NCBI GenBank assembly: GCA_016648135.1 | Contig: JADDOH010004017.1 | Location: 186,001-250,000 of the forward strand | DNA: 64,000 nt | Direction: 5' to 3' | DNA from: Agrypnia vestita | Taxonomy: Eukaryota; Arthropoda; Insecta; Trichoptera; Phryganeidae | Shown: piece after piece, positions 20,933 to 31,473 of the stretch | Numbering within the stretch: position 1 is the first letter of the stretch | Layout: each line of letters begins with the position of its first letter | The notes under the pieces: model-generated | Told to the model about the DNA's origin: nothing | Database searches by the model: none | Seen by the model: the letters and a program-made list of their open reading frames with translations, nothing else | Translations under genes and position numbers: made by a program

Positions 20933-21225
20933 ACATTACGTTGGGACATTTAGTGAAAATATTATTTTTTAAATTTAAAATATAATTTTTAGTACACTTT
21001 GTATTACAGATAAAATATTTGATTTGTTTATTACGACTATAATTTCGAGAGGAGCAGCCCCTTTCATCATCATCAGATATAATTAATAACTGAACCTGAT
21101 GATGAGAGGAACTGCTCATCTCGAAACTATAGTAGTAATAAATTACTCAAATATTGTGTGCAGTATAAAGTTAACATAAAAATTATGTTTTAAATCATCT
21201 TAGATGATGTGTTATGGTGAAATTA
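20933..21225. repeat. inverted pair of hammerhead-like repeats
   Basis: Centred near 21085, the left arm read on the minus strand has CTGATGATGATG, a hairpin, TCTCGAAATTATAGTCG. The right arm on the plus strand has CTGATGATGAGAGG, CTGCTCATCTCGAAAC, TATAGTAG. The flanking AT-rich arms (AATATTTTATCTGTAAT versus AATATTGTGTGCAGTAT) are related but diverged. The left arm also matches 14750-14803. Confidence 0.65.
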
Positions 21226-21239
21226 GTATTTTCTATCAT

Positions 21240-22190
21240 TAATATCGACGTATAACTACTGTCGAATCTGCAAAAAATAGATTTTCATTTTACCATCTTA
21301 AACTATGCAATTTACTAAATATTTTCTGACAAAGTTAAAAAGATTGTTTAATATTCGTTTTGAAAAAGCAAATAGAAAGGAAAATTAAACCTTTGTTTTT
21401 ACACCCGTTATCCGACAATCGGCCCGATTGTGAAAATAACAATGTCTGGATCTTTAAGATCTTTATCCCAACACTTAATAGACGATAATAAAAATTAAAA
21501 ATGTCCAGAGTGGATTTTGGAATTCTACGGCTCAAATACACTGTATTAAAAGATGATATAAGAAAGATTGTTTCTTACAAACGTATTCATTTCTTCATCC
21601 ACAGCGTCCTGATGAAATATTCGGCGTTACCGCATATTCAAATCTTCCCATCTTGACATTTGACAGATAACAATTTACATATTTCTCCCTCCCTCTATAT
21701 CTATCTCATGTAGAAACTTACAGAAACAAACACCGACGTAAAGCTATGTCTCGTTTATTTTTAATTTGTATTATCGTCTATTAAGTGTTGGGATAAAGAT
21801 CTTAAAGATCCAGACATAACTGTCAAATGTCAAGATGGGAAGATTTGAATACGCGGTGACGCCGAATATTTCATCAGGACGCTGTGGATGAAGAAATGAA
21901 TACGTTTGTAAGAAACAATCTTTCTTATATCATCTTTTAATACAGTGTATTTGAGTCGTAGAATTCCAAAATCCGCTCTGGACATTTTTAATTTTTATTA
22001 TCGTCTATTAAGTGTTGGGATAAAGATCTTAAAGATCCAGACATTGCTATTTTCAGAATACGGATGAATATACTGTAAATTAGTAGGATTGAGATAGTAA
22101 AACCAAAATCCAACATTGCAGACAATAAACGTAGGGACCGTTTGAAATTGGTCATGTTCGTATATCGTGAACATGACCAATTTCAAACAA
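21240..22190. repeat. older repeat hosting a foldback element
   Basis: The sequences left (21255-21400) and right (22065-22140) of the foldback resemble one continuous stretch at 23275-23530: GTCGAATCTGCAAAAAAT, GGAAAATTAAAC, AGATAGTAAAAC and ACGTAGGGAC occur in the same order. The second site acts as an approximate empty site. A perfect 19-bp inverted repeat (TTTGAAATTGGTCATGTTC) lies at 22141-22187. Confidence 0.55.
21413..22065. mobile_element. foldback element, copy 1
   Basis: Two long inverted arms (about 21440-21660 and 21825-22050) share CAATGTCTGGATCTTTAAGA, CAACACTTAATAGACGATAA and the complement of GATGAAGAAATGAATACG. A short unique loop lies between them. The outer ends are asymmetric: one has ACAATCGGCCCGATT, a hairpin, the other TCATCCGTATTCTG. 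The second copy at 47655-48318 is in the opposite orientation and defines the same ends. No target duplication is evident. Confidence 0.8.
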
Positions 22191-22560
22191 TTTTAAGAGA
22201 AAGTTCTCTTTTTCTTGGATAAAAAAATTAAAAAATATGTGGAATTTTAACATTTTTGCCTAACGTTATGGTATAATTTAGAGGTATTGTAAATGTACGT
22301 ATAAACGAATGATGACGTGCAATATTCATGAAAGTACATTTTTCATGAACAGTATACATTAATTATGTACAATATACATAATGTTATGTATGCGCATATT
22401 TAAAATCTGCAGATTCGTATCAAAACACAATATCGCAGCCATTAATTGGGGCGGAAATAGTGACACAATTAGGCCGACGTTTGTAATTACATTATTTCCA
22501 TCAAAAACATACCTCCTTGTGTTTAAAAAAAAAATCATAAAATAACGTCATAAACAAAAA
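22191..22560. other. AT-rich stretch, nothing recognised
   Basis: Contains TTCATGAA and ACATAATGTTATGTA symmetries near 22330-22385. No gene or named element. Confidence 0.35.
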
Positions 22561-22564
22561 TTTC

Positions 22565-22569
22565 ATTTA

Positions 22570-22605
<36 letters not shown>

Positions 22606-22606
22606 G
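22565..22606 (-). repeat. (TTA)n microsatellite forming the LINE 3' tail
   Basis: About 13 TTA units. On the minus strand they directly follow the stop region of the CR1-like ORF, so they probably are its simple-repeat 3' tail. Confidence 0.8.
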
Positions 22607-22619
22607 ATAATGGGCAGGC

Positions 22620-23118
22620 AGCTTAAGCTGATAGGCCCATATCACTGTCTCTTATTTGAATATCCAGCCTATTCTTAAATTGGTTGACACTGGCTGCAGA
22701 CACAACATCCTCGGGCAAACTGTTCCACATATTGACCACTCTATTGCTTAATGCATGCTTTCTTGGGTTACACGAGAACCGAGACTTGTTCAACTTCAGG
22801 TGATGTCCTCGAAGGCCCACATTAGTGTTAAATGCAAACATATCTGTCATATTAGGAATATTGTAGTAGCCCGATAGAATCTTGAATGTCTCGATGAGGT
22901 CACCTCTTGCTCGTCGCTCCTGAAGAGTGGGCAGTTTCAATACTCTCAGCCTTTCCGCATATTCCAGGTGTTTAAGACCCAAGGGCAATTTTGTGGCTCG
23001 TCTCTGAACATTTTCCAGTAAAACTATATCTTTAACAAAATATGGATTCCAGATCTGAGAGGCATATTCGATGAAATCGCCGTCCCAGACACGATATTTA
23101 AGAAAAATGTCTTATGAA
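22620..23118 (-). pseudogene. CR1-like LINE ORF2 C-terminal fragment
   Basis: The minus frame reads VWDGDFIEYASQIWNPYFVK, DIVLLENVQRRATK, then RLRVLKLPTLQERRARGDLI and ETFKILSGYYNIP, and ends NRVVNMWNSLPEDVVSAASV, NQFKNRLDIQIRD. This is the conserved region after the reverse transcriptase palm of CR1/L2-group LINEs (EYA--IW-P, LE-VQRRATK, L-LE-RR-RGDLI, F--RV---WN-LP--VV-A-SVN-FK--LD). It is open for about 160 codons and 5'-truncated, as expected of a dead-on-arrival LINE copy. The stop lies at about 22620 and the simple-repeat tail follows. Confidence 0.9.
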
Positions 23119-24290
23119 TATGAACGAATTACATACAAAACCGTGCAAAACACGCGGAATCCCAAATAGCGAACAACACCTGAAACATCCGTACATAAAC
23201 AATTGTACAGTTAACTTCCCCCCATTACGCCGTAAAATTTCAAGATGTTCGCCGGCTACTGTAACAATAGTATTAAAATTATTATCTCTTTACAAATATA
23301 TTGTCGAATCTGCAAAAAATCTTTTTTCGTTTTTATCTTAAATCATCCAAAATATTTTTAATTTTTTGAAAAAAAAAATAATTTTCGTTTAAAAAAAGCA
23401 AATATTAACGGAAAATTAAACTTCTTTTTCAACATGATCAAAAAATACAGAGTAAAGCGAGTAGTTTAAGGACATAAGATAGTAAAACTAAAACAGAATT
23501 TTTCCCGATTCGACAGAATACGTAGGGACTGTCGATACAACATGGTAAAATTAAAAGTGCTTATATACTAGAATTTAAAGAAAATGGAATGTACAAAAAA
23601 ATATAAATTCGATACAATTAAGATAAAGAATAAAGAAAATGGAATGTACAAAAAAATATAAATTCGATACAATTAATTTTATAAACCGCTATTGAATCCA
23701 TACTTTTAATGCATTTTTTGCACAACCTGTAACTCACTTTTACATTTGATCACTTTTACATTTGATCTCATTAAACTGGTTGTAGTTTTACAAGAACGTT
23801 TATTTATTCATCTACATATATCATTCTCTAACAATATTAAAAATAGAATGTATCGATCGAGGTCGCTATGATGACGATATGAAACTAGAAATGGTAACTT
23901 ACATACAATAACGGAATGCGATTGTACTTCTTGGGTACTTCGATGCCAAGCAGCGCAGTAAAAGTGTTAATTATTACGGGATTAATAATTAACTTTTAGC
24001 TACGCTAATATTCTAAACATACCATATATCAAAATATCTAATACATGTTGTATAGAAACTAGATATTATTTTTAATACGTTTTAATATTTCTATTAATCT
24101 TTACCATACCGTGAAAGAAAACATCATTCTCAGCTATTATTTATTCTATTTATTTATTTAATATTCACGGAATTAAAAAAAGAAGAAATTAATATATAGA
24201 AAACAATATATAATATAGATGGCCAATTATATAATATAGGTCTCCACTTTTAGAAATATGTTAATAATGATAAATATGTTATAAAATAAA
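23119..24290. repeat. non-coding stretch with a 54-bp tandem duplication
   Basis: 23275-23530 is a diverged copy of the DNA flanking the foldback at 21413. At about 23575-23690 the segment AAAGAAAATGGAATGTACAA continuing through TTCGATACAATTAA is tandemly duplicated (54 bp, essentially identical). No gene was found. Confidence 0.6.
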
Positions 24291-24930
24291 CTTAGGCATG
24301 TTAAGAATAATATAACAAGAAAGAATAAAAATTTAAACAAAAGAAAAATAGATTTAATCATTAGCAGAAAAACTTAGGCATGTTAAGAATAATAAAACAA
24401 GGAAGAATAAAAAAAATTAAACAAGTGAAAAAGAGACTTAATTAGTAAGCAGAAAAAAATTAGGCATGTGAAGAATAATACAACAAGAAGGAATAAAAAA
24501 AAAATAAACAAGAGAAAAGGAGACTTAATTAGAAAGCAGAAAAATGTAGGCATGTTAAGAATAATACAACAAGAATAAAAAATTTAAACAAAAAGAAAAA
24601 GAAACTTTTATTGGCAGAAAAGCTTAGGCATGTTAAGAATAATACAAGAAAGAATAAAATATTTTAAACGAGATGAAAATATGTCCTTTGGTTTTCACGG
24701 CCGTTCAGAATCTACTGTGAACAGTTTTCTGGGATATTCTGCCGAGTATATGTGACCTCTCTGGCCAGAGAGGTCACATATACACGGCAGAATATCCCAG
24801 AAATCTATTCACAGAAGATAAAAAGAGACTTAATAAGTAAGCAGAGAAATTTAGGCATATTAAGAATAATACAATAAGAAATAATAAAAAATTTAAACAA
24901 AAGAAAAAGAGAATTAATAAGCAGAAAAAA
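24291..24930. repeat. minisatellite of ~84-bp units, interrupted by a palindrome
   Basis: The landmark TTAGGCATGTTAAGAATAAT recurs near 24294, 24373, 24460, 24548, 24627 and 24852, each followed by A-rich sequence and GCAGAAAAA. The unit is about 80-88 bp. Between the fifth and last units lies an unrelated insertion (about 24677-24815) with a near-perfect 39-bp inverted repeat meeting at 24764/24765 (CTCTGG/CCAGAG) and carrying GACCTCTCTGG. Confidence 0.8.
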
Positions 24931-25071
24931 TTCTGCACTCAAAATTTTTCTTAATCTTTTATATACCGTTAAAAAATATGTTAGCGTATAAAATTGTAAT
25001 TTTTAAGTGAATTTTTAAGAATACAATACATAACAGGCCTTAAAACCTTAATGTTGTTAATTTATAATAAA

Positions 25072-26732
25072 CTAGCTGTTCTTACCCGGCGTTGTACGGG
25101 TTAAGGATTAAGTTTAAAATAAATTTGTGAGGGTAAACAAAGGCATCGAAAATATATAAGCGGAGGGGAAGGGTTAAAAGAATAGGGGGGAAATGTCACA
25201 TATGTTACCCGCCGAGTTCTAACGAATAAGTATCCAAATTTTGAGGTCCGATCGGCCGAAAGGTACAGATTTACCTAGAAAATAATCAGGGGAGGGGAAG
25301 GGTTAAAAGGATAGGGGGAAATGTCGCATATATTACCCGCCGAGTCCTTAAGAATAAGTTTTCAATTTTTGAGTCCGATCGGTGAAACGGTACAGATTTG
25401 CATCGAAAATGTTAGGGGGAGGGGAAGGGGTATGAAAATAGGGAGGAAATGTTGCCTATGTTACCCTCCGAGTCCTAAAGAATAAGTTTACAAATTTTGA
25501 ATCCGATTGGTCAAACAGTACAAATTTGCATCGAAAATATGTTAGGGGAAGGAAGGGTATGAGAACGGGGAGGAAATTTTGCCTATGTTACCCGTCGAGT
25601 CCTAAAGAATAAGTTTCCAAATTTTGAGTCCGATCGGTCAAACTGTACAGATTTGCATCGAAAATATGTCAGGGGAAGGGGTATGATAGATAATAGGGAG
25701 GAAATGTTGCCTATGTTACCCGCTGAGTCCTAAAGAATAAGTTGTCAAATTTTGAGTCCGATCAGTCAAACGGTACAGATTTGCATCCATAATATGTCAG
25801 GGGGAGGAGAAGGGGTATGAGAATAGGGAGGAAATGTTGTCTATGTTACCCGCCGAGTCCTAAAGAATAAGTTTCCAAATTTTGAGTCCGATCGGTCAAA
25901 CGGTACAAATTTGCATCGAAAATATGTCAGAGGGAGTAGAAGGGGTATGAGAATAGGGGGCAATTATCGCCTATGTTACTCCCTGAGTCCTAAAGAGTAA
26001 ATTTCCAAATTTTGAGTTTTATCGGTCAAACGGTAAAAATTTGCATCGAAAATATTTCAGAGGGAGTAAAAGGCGTATGAGAATAGGGAGGAAATATCGC
26101 CTATGTTACTCGCCGAGTCCTAAAGAAAAAGTTTCCAAATTTTGAGTCCGATCGGTCAAACGGTACAGATTTGCATCGAAATATGTCAGGGGAGGGGAAG
26201 GGGTATGAAATAGGGGGGAAATGTTGCCTATGTTACCCGCCGAGTCCTAAAGAATAAGTTTCCAAATTTTGAGTCCGATCGGTCAAACGGTACAGATTTG
26301 CATCGAAAATATGTCAGGGGAGGGGAAGGGGTATGAAAATAGGGGGGAATATCACTTATGTTACTCGCCGAGTCCTAAAGAATAAGTTTCCAAATTTTGA
26401 GTCCGGTCGGTCAAACGGTACAGATTTTCATGGAAAATATGTCAGGGGAGGGGAAGGGGTATGAAAATAGGGGGGAATATCACTTATGTTACTCGCCGAG
26501 TCCTAAAGAATAAGTTTCCAAATTTTGAGTCCGATCGGTCAAACTGTACAGATTTGCATCGAAAATATGTCAGGGGGAGGGGAAGGGGTATGAGAATAGG
26601 GAGGAATTGTCACCTATGCTACCTGCCGGGTCCCAAAGCATAAGTATGCAAAATTTGAATCGATCGGACAAACGGTGTGGATTTGTATAGAGAACAGACA
26701 GACAGACAGACATTGAGTTTTATAGGTATAGA
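25072..26732 (-). mobile_element. Helitron-like element with internal ~128-bp tandem array
   Basis: On the minus strand it begins TCTATACCTATAAAACTC (26732 inward, host A before it). It then has a GTCTGTCTGTCTG tract, and ends with a hairpin (CCCGTACAACGCCGGG) and CTAG at 25072-25075, followed by host T. The interior is about 12 tandem units of 127-130 bp, marked by AAGTTTCCAAATTTTGAGTC near 25231, 25359, 25488, 25614, 25742, 25872, 26002, 26132, 26260, 26387, 26515 and 26643. Units share GATCGGTCAAACGGTACAGA, GGGGAGGGGAAGGGGTATGA and TTACCCGCCGAGTCC. It has no Rep/helicase gene. The three conserved words per unit vary much less than the G-rich linker. Confidence 0.85.
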
Positions 26733-26973
26733 TATTGAGCATTTAAAGAAAAGAAAAAGATAAATATAATGATATGTTTCGGACCATTCCTTCATTTAAT
26801 TAGTGAGAAGGAGATTTATTTTTTACAGTTCATATAAAATGAATGTGAAATTTCTTTGTCTTGCTACAAATGGTGGTGTTGTGTCGCCACAGCTATCTGA
26901 CATCAAATGTATCAATTTTACATCGGATTGAACTCAAAAATAATTAATATTAAAGGAAACACATAATTTTTGT

Positions 26974-27155
26974 GAAGTTGCAATTTCAGAACAAGGTCTT
27001 GTGAATTACTGAACAATTTTTTTTAATCAATTAGAAAAGACATTCAGAAAAAATCAAAAAATTGGAGGTCCGTGGTTTGACAGTTAAAATATTTTTTCTT
27101 TAATTTGATTTTTTTCTGTATGTCTTTTCTAATTGATTAATAAAAATTGTTCAAA
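26974..27155. repeat. foldback SINE-like element, core mostly deleted (copy D)
   Basis: Inverted arms 27011-27058 and 27104-27152 (ATTAGAAAAGACATTCAGAA versus its complement, ending in GAACAAT/ATTGTTC) surround a 45-nt core that keeps only GGAGGTCCGTGGTTTGACAG. The outer left part (TGTGAAGTTGCAATTTCAGA) is the complement of the 3' body of the SINE-like element at 58794-58980. Confidence 0.65.
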
Positions 27156-27348
27156 AATAATTATTTCGATTGGGATTCGCTTTATATTATTGGTTTTCCG
27201 CTAATAATATTTAAGCTAAATGTCTTTTTTAGACGTTTAAATTTTAGATACATTATAGATTTTAATTGACTTGGTAGACCTGTGTCATAAAATATTGCTC
27301 AGAAAGGTTTAATTGTATAATTGTTAGTAAAATACACAAGTGCTCACT

Positions 27349-28185
27349 TCTAAAAGAACAGATGGGTCAAATAGTGTAGATTTGTATAGAAAATATAATG
27401 GGGGAGAAGGTGGGATAAAGGGTAGTAATGTCGCCTTTGTTACCCGCCGGCTCCTAAAGATAATTATGCAAAATTTGGGTTAGATCAATCAAACGGTGAA
27501 GATTTGTATAGAAAATATATCGAGGTAGGGGGTGGGGTAAATGGAGAGGGGAAAATATCACCTACGTTACTCGCCGGGTCCTAAGGTATAATTATGCAAA
27601 AATTGGGCTAGATCCGTCAAACAGTGTACAGAAAATATATCGGGAGGAGGGGTTAAGGCTGAGATGGTAAAGGTGACCTATGTTAGCCGCCGTCTCCAAA
27701 ACAATAAGTGTGCAAAATTTCCATCAGGTAAGTCAAACGTTGTAGGTTTGTAATGAAAATATATTGAGGGGGAGGGTAAAGGGGGAGGTGGATATATAGC
27801 CTATGTTACCCGCCGGATTTTAAAGAATAATTATGCAAAATTTGGGTCTTCAAGATTGATCGATCGATCAAAGAAGATCGATCAAACGGTGTAAATTTAT
27901 ACTGAAAATATGTCAGAGGGGTGTGGGGTAAAGGAGAGGTAGTAAATGTCGCCTACCTTATTCGCCGTTTCTTAAAAAATAATTACATAAAATTTGAGTC
28001 AGATCGATCGAACGGTACAGATTTGCATGGAAAATATATCAGTGGGAGGAGAGGAATGTCACCTATGTTACCCGCCGGGTCCTAAAGAATAAGTAGGTAT
28101 GCAATTTTTGGGTCAGATCGGACAAACGGTATAGATTTGTTATAGAACAGACAGACAGACAGACAGACATACTTTATTTTATATT
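27349..28185 (-). mobile_element. decayed Helitron-like array, second site
   Basis: Six to seven units of about 120-140 bp share GATTTGTATAGAAAATATA, TTACCCGCCGG-TCCTAAAG and ATTATGCAAAATTTGGG with the array at 25072-26732. They end in GACAGACAGACAGACAGACA (28146-28168). The expected GA|T terminus is mutated and the CTAG end is missing. It is older and more diverged than the first array. Confidence 0.7.
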
Positions 28186-28323
28186 TATATATGTAAACAC
28201 GCTTATATTGGAATGCAATGTTGTGTCAAAATTTCAAGTCAATTGGTCTATTACTTTTCGAGTTTTGCGATCAAAAACATAAGCAGGCTGAATATATATA
28301 TATATTTAATAAGAAATGAATAA

Positions 28324-28624
28324 ATGAAATTAAGAGACATACACAAATATCAAATAATAATACTGAAAAATTAAATACTGGAACCTGGATACGAACCACG
28401 GGCCTCTGTCTTAGGCGGACAGCGTCTTACCAATTTCACTATCCCAGCTTCTTAATAAATCATCAATATTTCATAGTTATATGGTTTATGGTTCGCTTTG
28501 AATTATTTATTCACTTATTTATATTATTCAACTTTTTTATTCGATATATATCTATATAATATATATATGTATATTTAATTTTTCAGTATATTATTTGATA
28601 TTTGTGTATGTCTCTTAATTTCAT
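28324..28624. repeat. tRNA-like core between 54-bp inverted repeats (copy A)
   Basis: Arms 28324-28377 and 28571-28624 are inverted copies with about one small difference (ATTAAGAGACATACACAAAT and its complement). Just inside the left arm, on the minus strand, 28450-28379 reads as a tRNA-like unit. It has an A-box-like GATAGTGAAATTGGTAAGA, an anticodon arm CTGTC-loop-GACAG with five pairs, and a B-box-like GGTTCGTATCC. The T stem pairs only partly, so this is not a working tRNA. Adjacent AT-rich loop sequence fills the rest. Confidence 0.7.
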
Positions 28625-28635
28625 ATATATATATA

Positions 28636-28720
28636 TTGAAGAATATGGTGTCTGTCTGAGGAAGAGTGTGTGAGGAACGTTCATATAATAATACTAGCTG
28701 AAAAAGAAAAAATGAATAAC

Positions 28721-28775
<55 letters not shown>
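28636..28775. repeat. inverted copy of 13330-13420 plus (TA)n tract
   Basis: TGAAGAATATGGTGTCTGTC through ACTAGCTGAAAAAG matches the complement of 13330-13420. It is followed by about 27 uninterrupted TA units at 28720-28775. Confidence 0.75.
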
Positions 28776-28776
<1 letters not shown>

Positions 28777-30156
28777 CTCCTATAATTTTCTAAGTAGGTA
28801 TATCTTTATGGATTGTGGTTTGTGATACTTAGAATGAGTATCTCAGAGCAAAGCGTTTATTATTGCAGCTGTCGTATGTTAAGTTATCCGCGTAAACAGC
28901 GGTGCTCCTATACATCGGGGCCAGCTAAACTTTCTCTGAAGTCCCAGCTAAAATGGAGATAATTTTTGTTTTAACAAACCGGTATATACAACACGTATAT
29001 CTCGTCCAGGCCATTTGACTTGTAGATTGTTTATAACTTAGAAAATATAATTAGAACACGCGCACTATTGTATTATGCTCACCGAATAATAACACGACAT
29101 ACTATTTAACAAAAAATCACGTAACTGTGTGACAAACAGTCAATGCAGTAACATGCATATAAGTCGTTAAATAAATATATACAGCCATCATTTTTTATTT
29201 TTAGATTTGATGTCAATACATTCTCTGAGCTCATTCCTATATTTTAAATATTATTAAACAATTATAACAAGTATCAAACTATTTGTTTTCTTATTGTTTA
29301 TTAAAATTTTCAATAATATTATATAATATTTTTCACTCTTAAATTACTCAGAATTATATTTCACTACATTCCTAATAATTTAATGCACATATTAATTTCA
29401 TAATCAACTTAATCCGAATGCTTGCATTTCAAAAGCAACCTAAATACTTAAGTCCATTTGAAAAGTTAAAATAACTCACGACATATATATGTTTCAAATT
29501 ATTGCATTTCATTTTTTATTATTTGGATGGTTATTTTTAATTCCTTTTCTCATTAGCTTTTATTTCATACTGTTCATGTTTTAAATAAGATATAAAACAG
29601 TTTTTTGTAATTTTCCAAAAAAATTCGTGGCGTTGGATAGGTTTTGATTTTCAACTACTCATATAATCTTTTTTGCATAAAATAGCTAGGAGCTTCGTAT
29701 GTTTCAGATGCACAACAGAAATGAACGAAATCTAAGATAAACGATGATGATGACCCTTGGGTTAACTGGGATACTTAGATTCTCACTTTTGTACATGCTA
29801 AATCAGCAATAAACAAATGTGATAATATAGGGAATAGTAACATTTAATACAACAAAATATGTTTCATATTTCTAATACTTTGTATAAATCACTATTTATT
29901 GAATTATCAACATGTTTTGGTGCCAATTGTCCCTTCATCAGGATACGACGCACGTGTCTATACTAAAAATTGAAATTGGAAGTACGGTGTATATAGAATA
30001 CGGAGTTACAAAAATGAAAAATAAATAAATTTGAGTTGAATACCTAATTAGGAACTAATGCGAAAATAAATTTAAAAGGTTACTAAAGGAGGCAGCCAAA
30101 CAATTTCCCAAACGCAAATTAAGTCAAAAGATATTATATTAAAGAACATATTCTTA
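28776..30156. other. long AT-rich stretch with one hammerhead-like motif
   Basis: No gene was found. At 29906-29942 the minus strand reads CCTGATGAAGGGACAATTGG then CACCAAAACATGTTGAT. It has the CTGATGA core and a TATC/GATA outer stem, but GAAA is changed to AAAA. Confidence 0.45.
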
Positions 30157-30405
30157 TTGTGAAGTTGCAATTTCAGAACAAAGTTCTGTGAATTTTAAAA
30201 CCAAATTTATTAATCAATTAGAAAGACACACAGAAAAATCAAATCAACGAAAAAATATTTTGACTGCTACCGGTATGATGTGGTGTATTGGTAAGGCACC
30301 TTCCCGGATAGATAGGAGATCCAGGTTAGAGTCCCAGTAAAAAGCCAAAATATATTTTCGTTGATTCGATTTTTCTGTAAGTTTTTCTAATTGATTAATA
30401 AATTT
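30157..30405. repeat. tRNA-like core between ~58-bp inverted repeats (copy C)
   Basis: Arms 30204-30261 and 30347-30405 are inverted copies (AATCAATTAGAAAGAC, GAAAAATCAAATCAACG and complements). The 85-nt core between them carries an A-box-like TGGTGTATTGGTAAGGCA and a B-box-like GGTTAGAGTCC in plus orientation. The left outer part (30157-30203) is the complement of the SINE-like body at 58925-58978, while the right arm starts the same body in direct orientation. Confidence 0.7.
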
Positions 30406-30865
30406 GAGTCAAAAGAAACCGATTACGACTCTATTTTGGACCTGTGTCGGCATTATTCATTACAGCTTTTTGACATCGGGCACAATAATTACTGTAGAGG
30501 TATACTGTCAAAAATGGTAAACGATGATGGACAAGCACGCTATCAAACAACCGTCAACCGAGACTTGTCAATTGTGTAGTCCACTACTTCTCCACGACAA
30601 CTCTAGTCCACACATTGCATAATGGACCGTTTTAAAAAACGGAAATTCTCCATCACCCATCTTACACCTTACTCGTCAGACCTTGCACCTACATTCTTTT
30701 TGGAATTCGGATAACGTTTTACAAGGAAAAATTTCTACTGCGATGAGGCGGGGAAAAACGCTTTTAAAGCATTTATCGGTTCCCATCCCCAGGATTTCTA
30801 TAGCAAAGGCATCAATAAAAGTGCACGAACGACACTGGCATACATCTATTAATTATATATATATA
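30406..30865 (+). pseudogene. decayed mariner transposase remnant
   Basis: In changing frames the sequence recalls the second half of a mariner transposase. VNRDLSIV is followed by a region matching the second-Asp box (LLHDN-RPH), then HHP-YSPDLAPT-FF (near 30650-30700), then GNVLQGK-like and AFKAF-SHPQDFYSKGI (near 30760-30815). There are many stops. It is a different, older mariner lineage from 16152-17460. Confidence 0.6.
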
Positions 30866-31473
30866 TACTTTTCTTAAAAAAAATGTTTTAATTTTTCCAT
30901 ATAAAACGGAAATTTTAAAGGTACCTAATATAATTAAATCATATAATGTTTTTATCGTAAATCTTGTTGGACGTAAATATATTCGTTTTGAAAATATAGC
31001 AAATTTTGTATTACCCACATACCTAGATTATTTATATCGTCGACAAATTTCGATAACAAAAGTTTATTAGTTTTTTTTTTAAATTAATTATTTTATGAAT
31101 GAATATCTTCTGCTTCAAAGGTTATGTTTTTATAAATATATTTTTTATTGGGTACCACCAAGTTTTTCAAATTCTATTCCAATAATAATGAAATTTCTCT
31201 ATTGTAGGTATCCAGTAAGCGTGCAGAATGTTATCTACTGTGTCAGTTAGTTCAGAGTAAGAAGTTGCCACTTTATGCAACTGGGTATTTGTAAATAGAG
31301 ACTATTATTAGAAGCTTGACAGTCCATAGAGCAAAGAGAAAAAACATTCGAGCTGTCTGTGATGTACGTATATTTAGATATATTTTGTGTATTTTATGCT
31401 GAGGGCGTTTTCGCGAACGCGAATGCGAATATTGATTTTTTTTTTTAATTTGGCGCCAATTATGTATGGCTTA
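30866..31473. other. AT-rich stretch, nothing recognised
   Basis: GCGAACGCGAATGCGAATA near 31410 relates to the GCGAATGCGAAT repeats at 32140-32190. No gene was found. Confidence 0.35.

Noticed and set aside
21660..21830. Invertible (flip-flop) loop of the foldback elements
   Set aside because: The loop is reversed between the two copies, but the asymmetric ends are reversed too, so simple opposite insertion explains it.
25072..26732. CRISPR array
   Set aside because: Units of ~128 bp are contiguous without unique spacers, and the context is an animal genome with Helitron ends.
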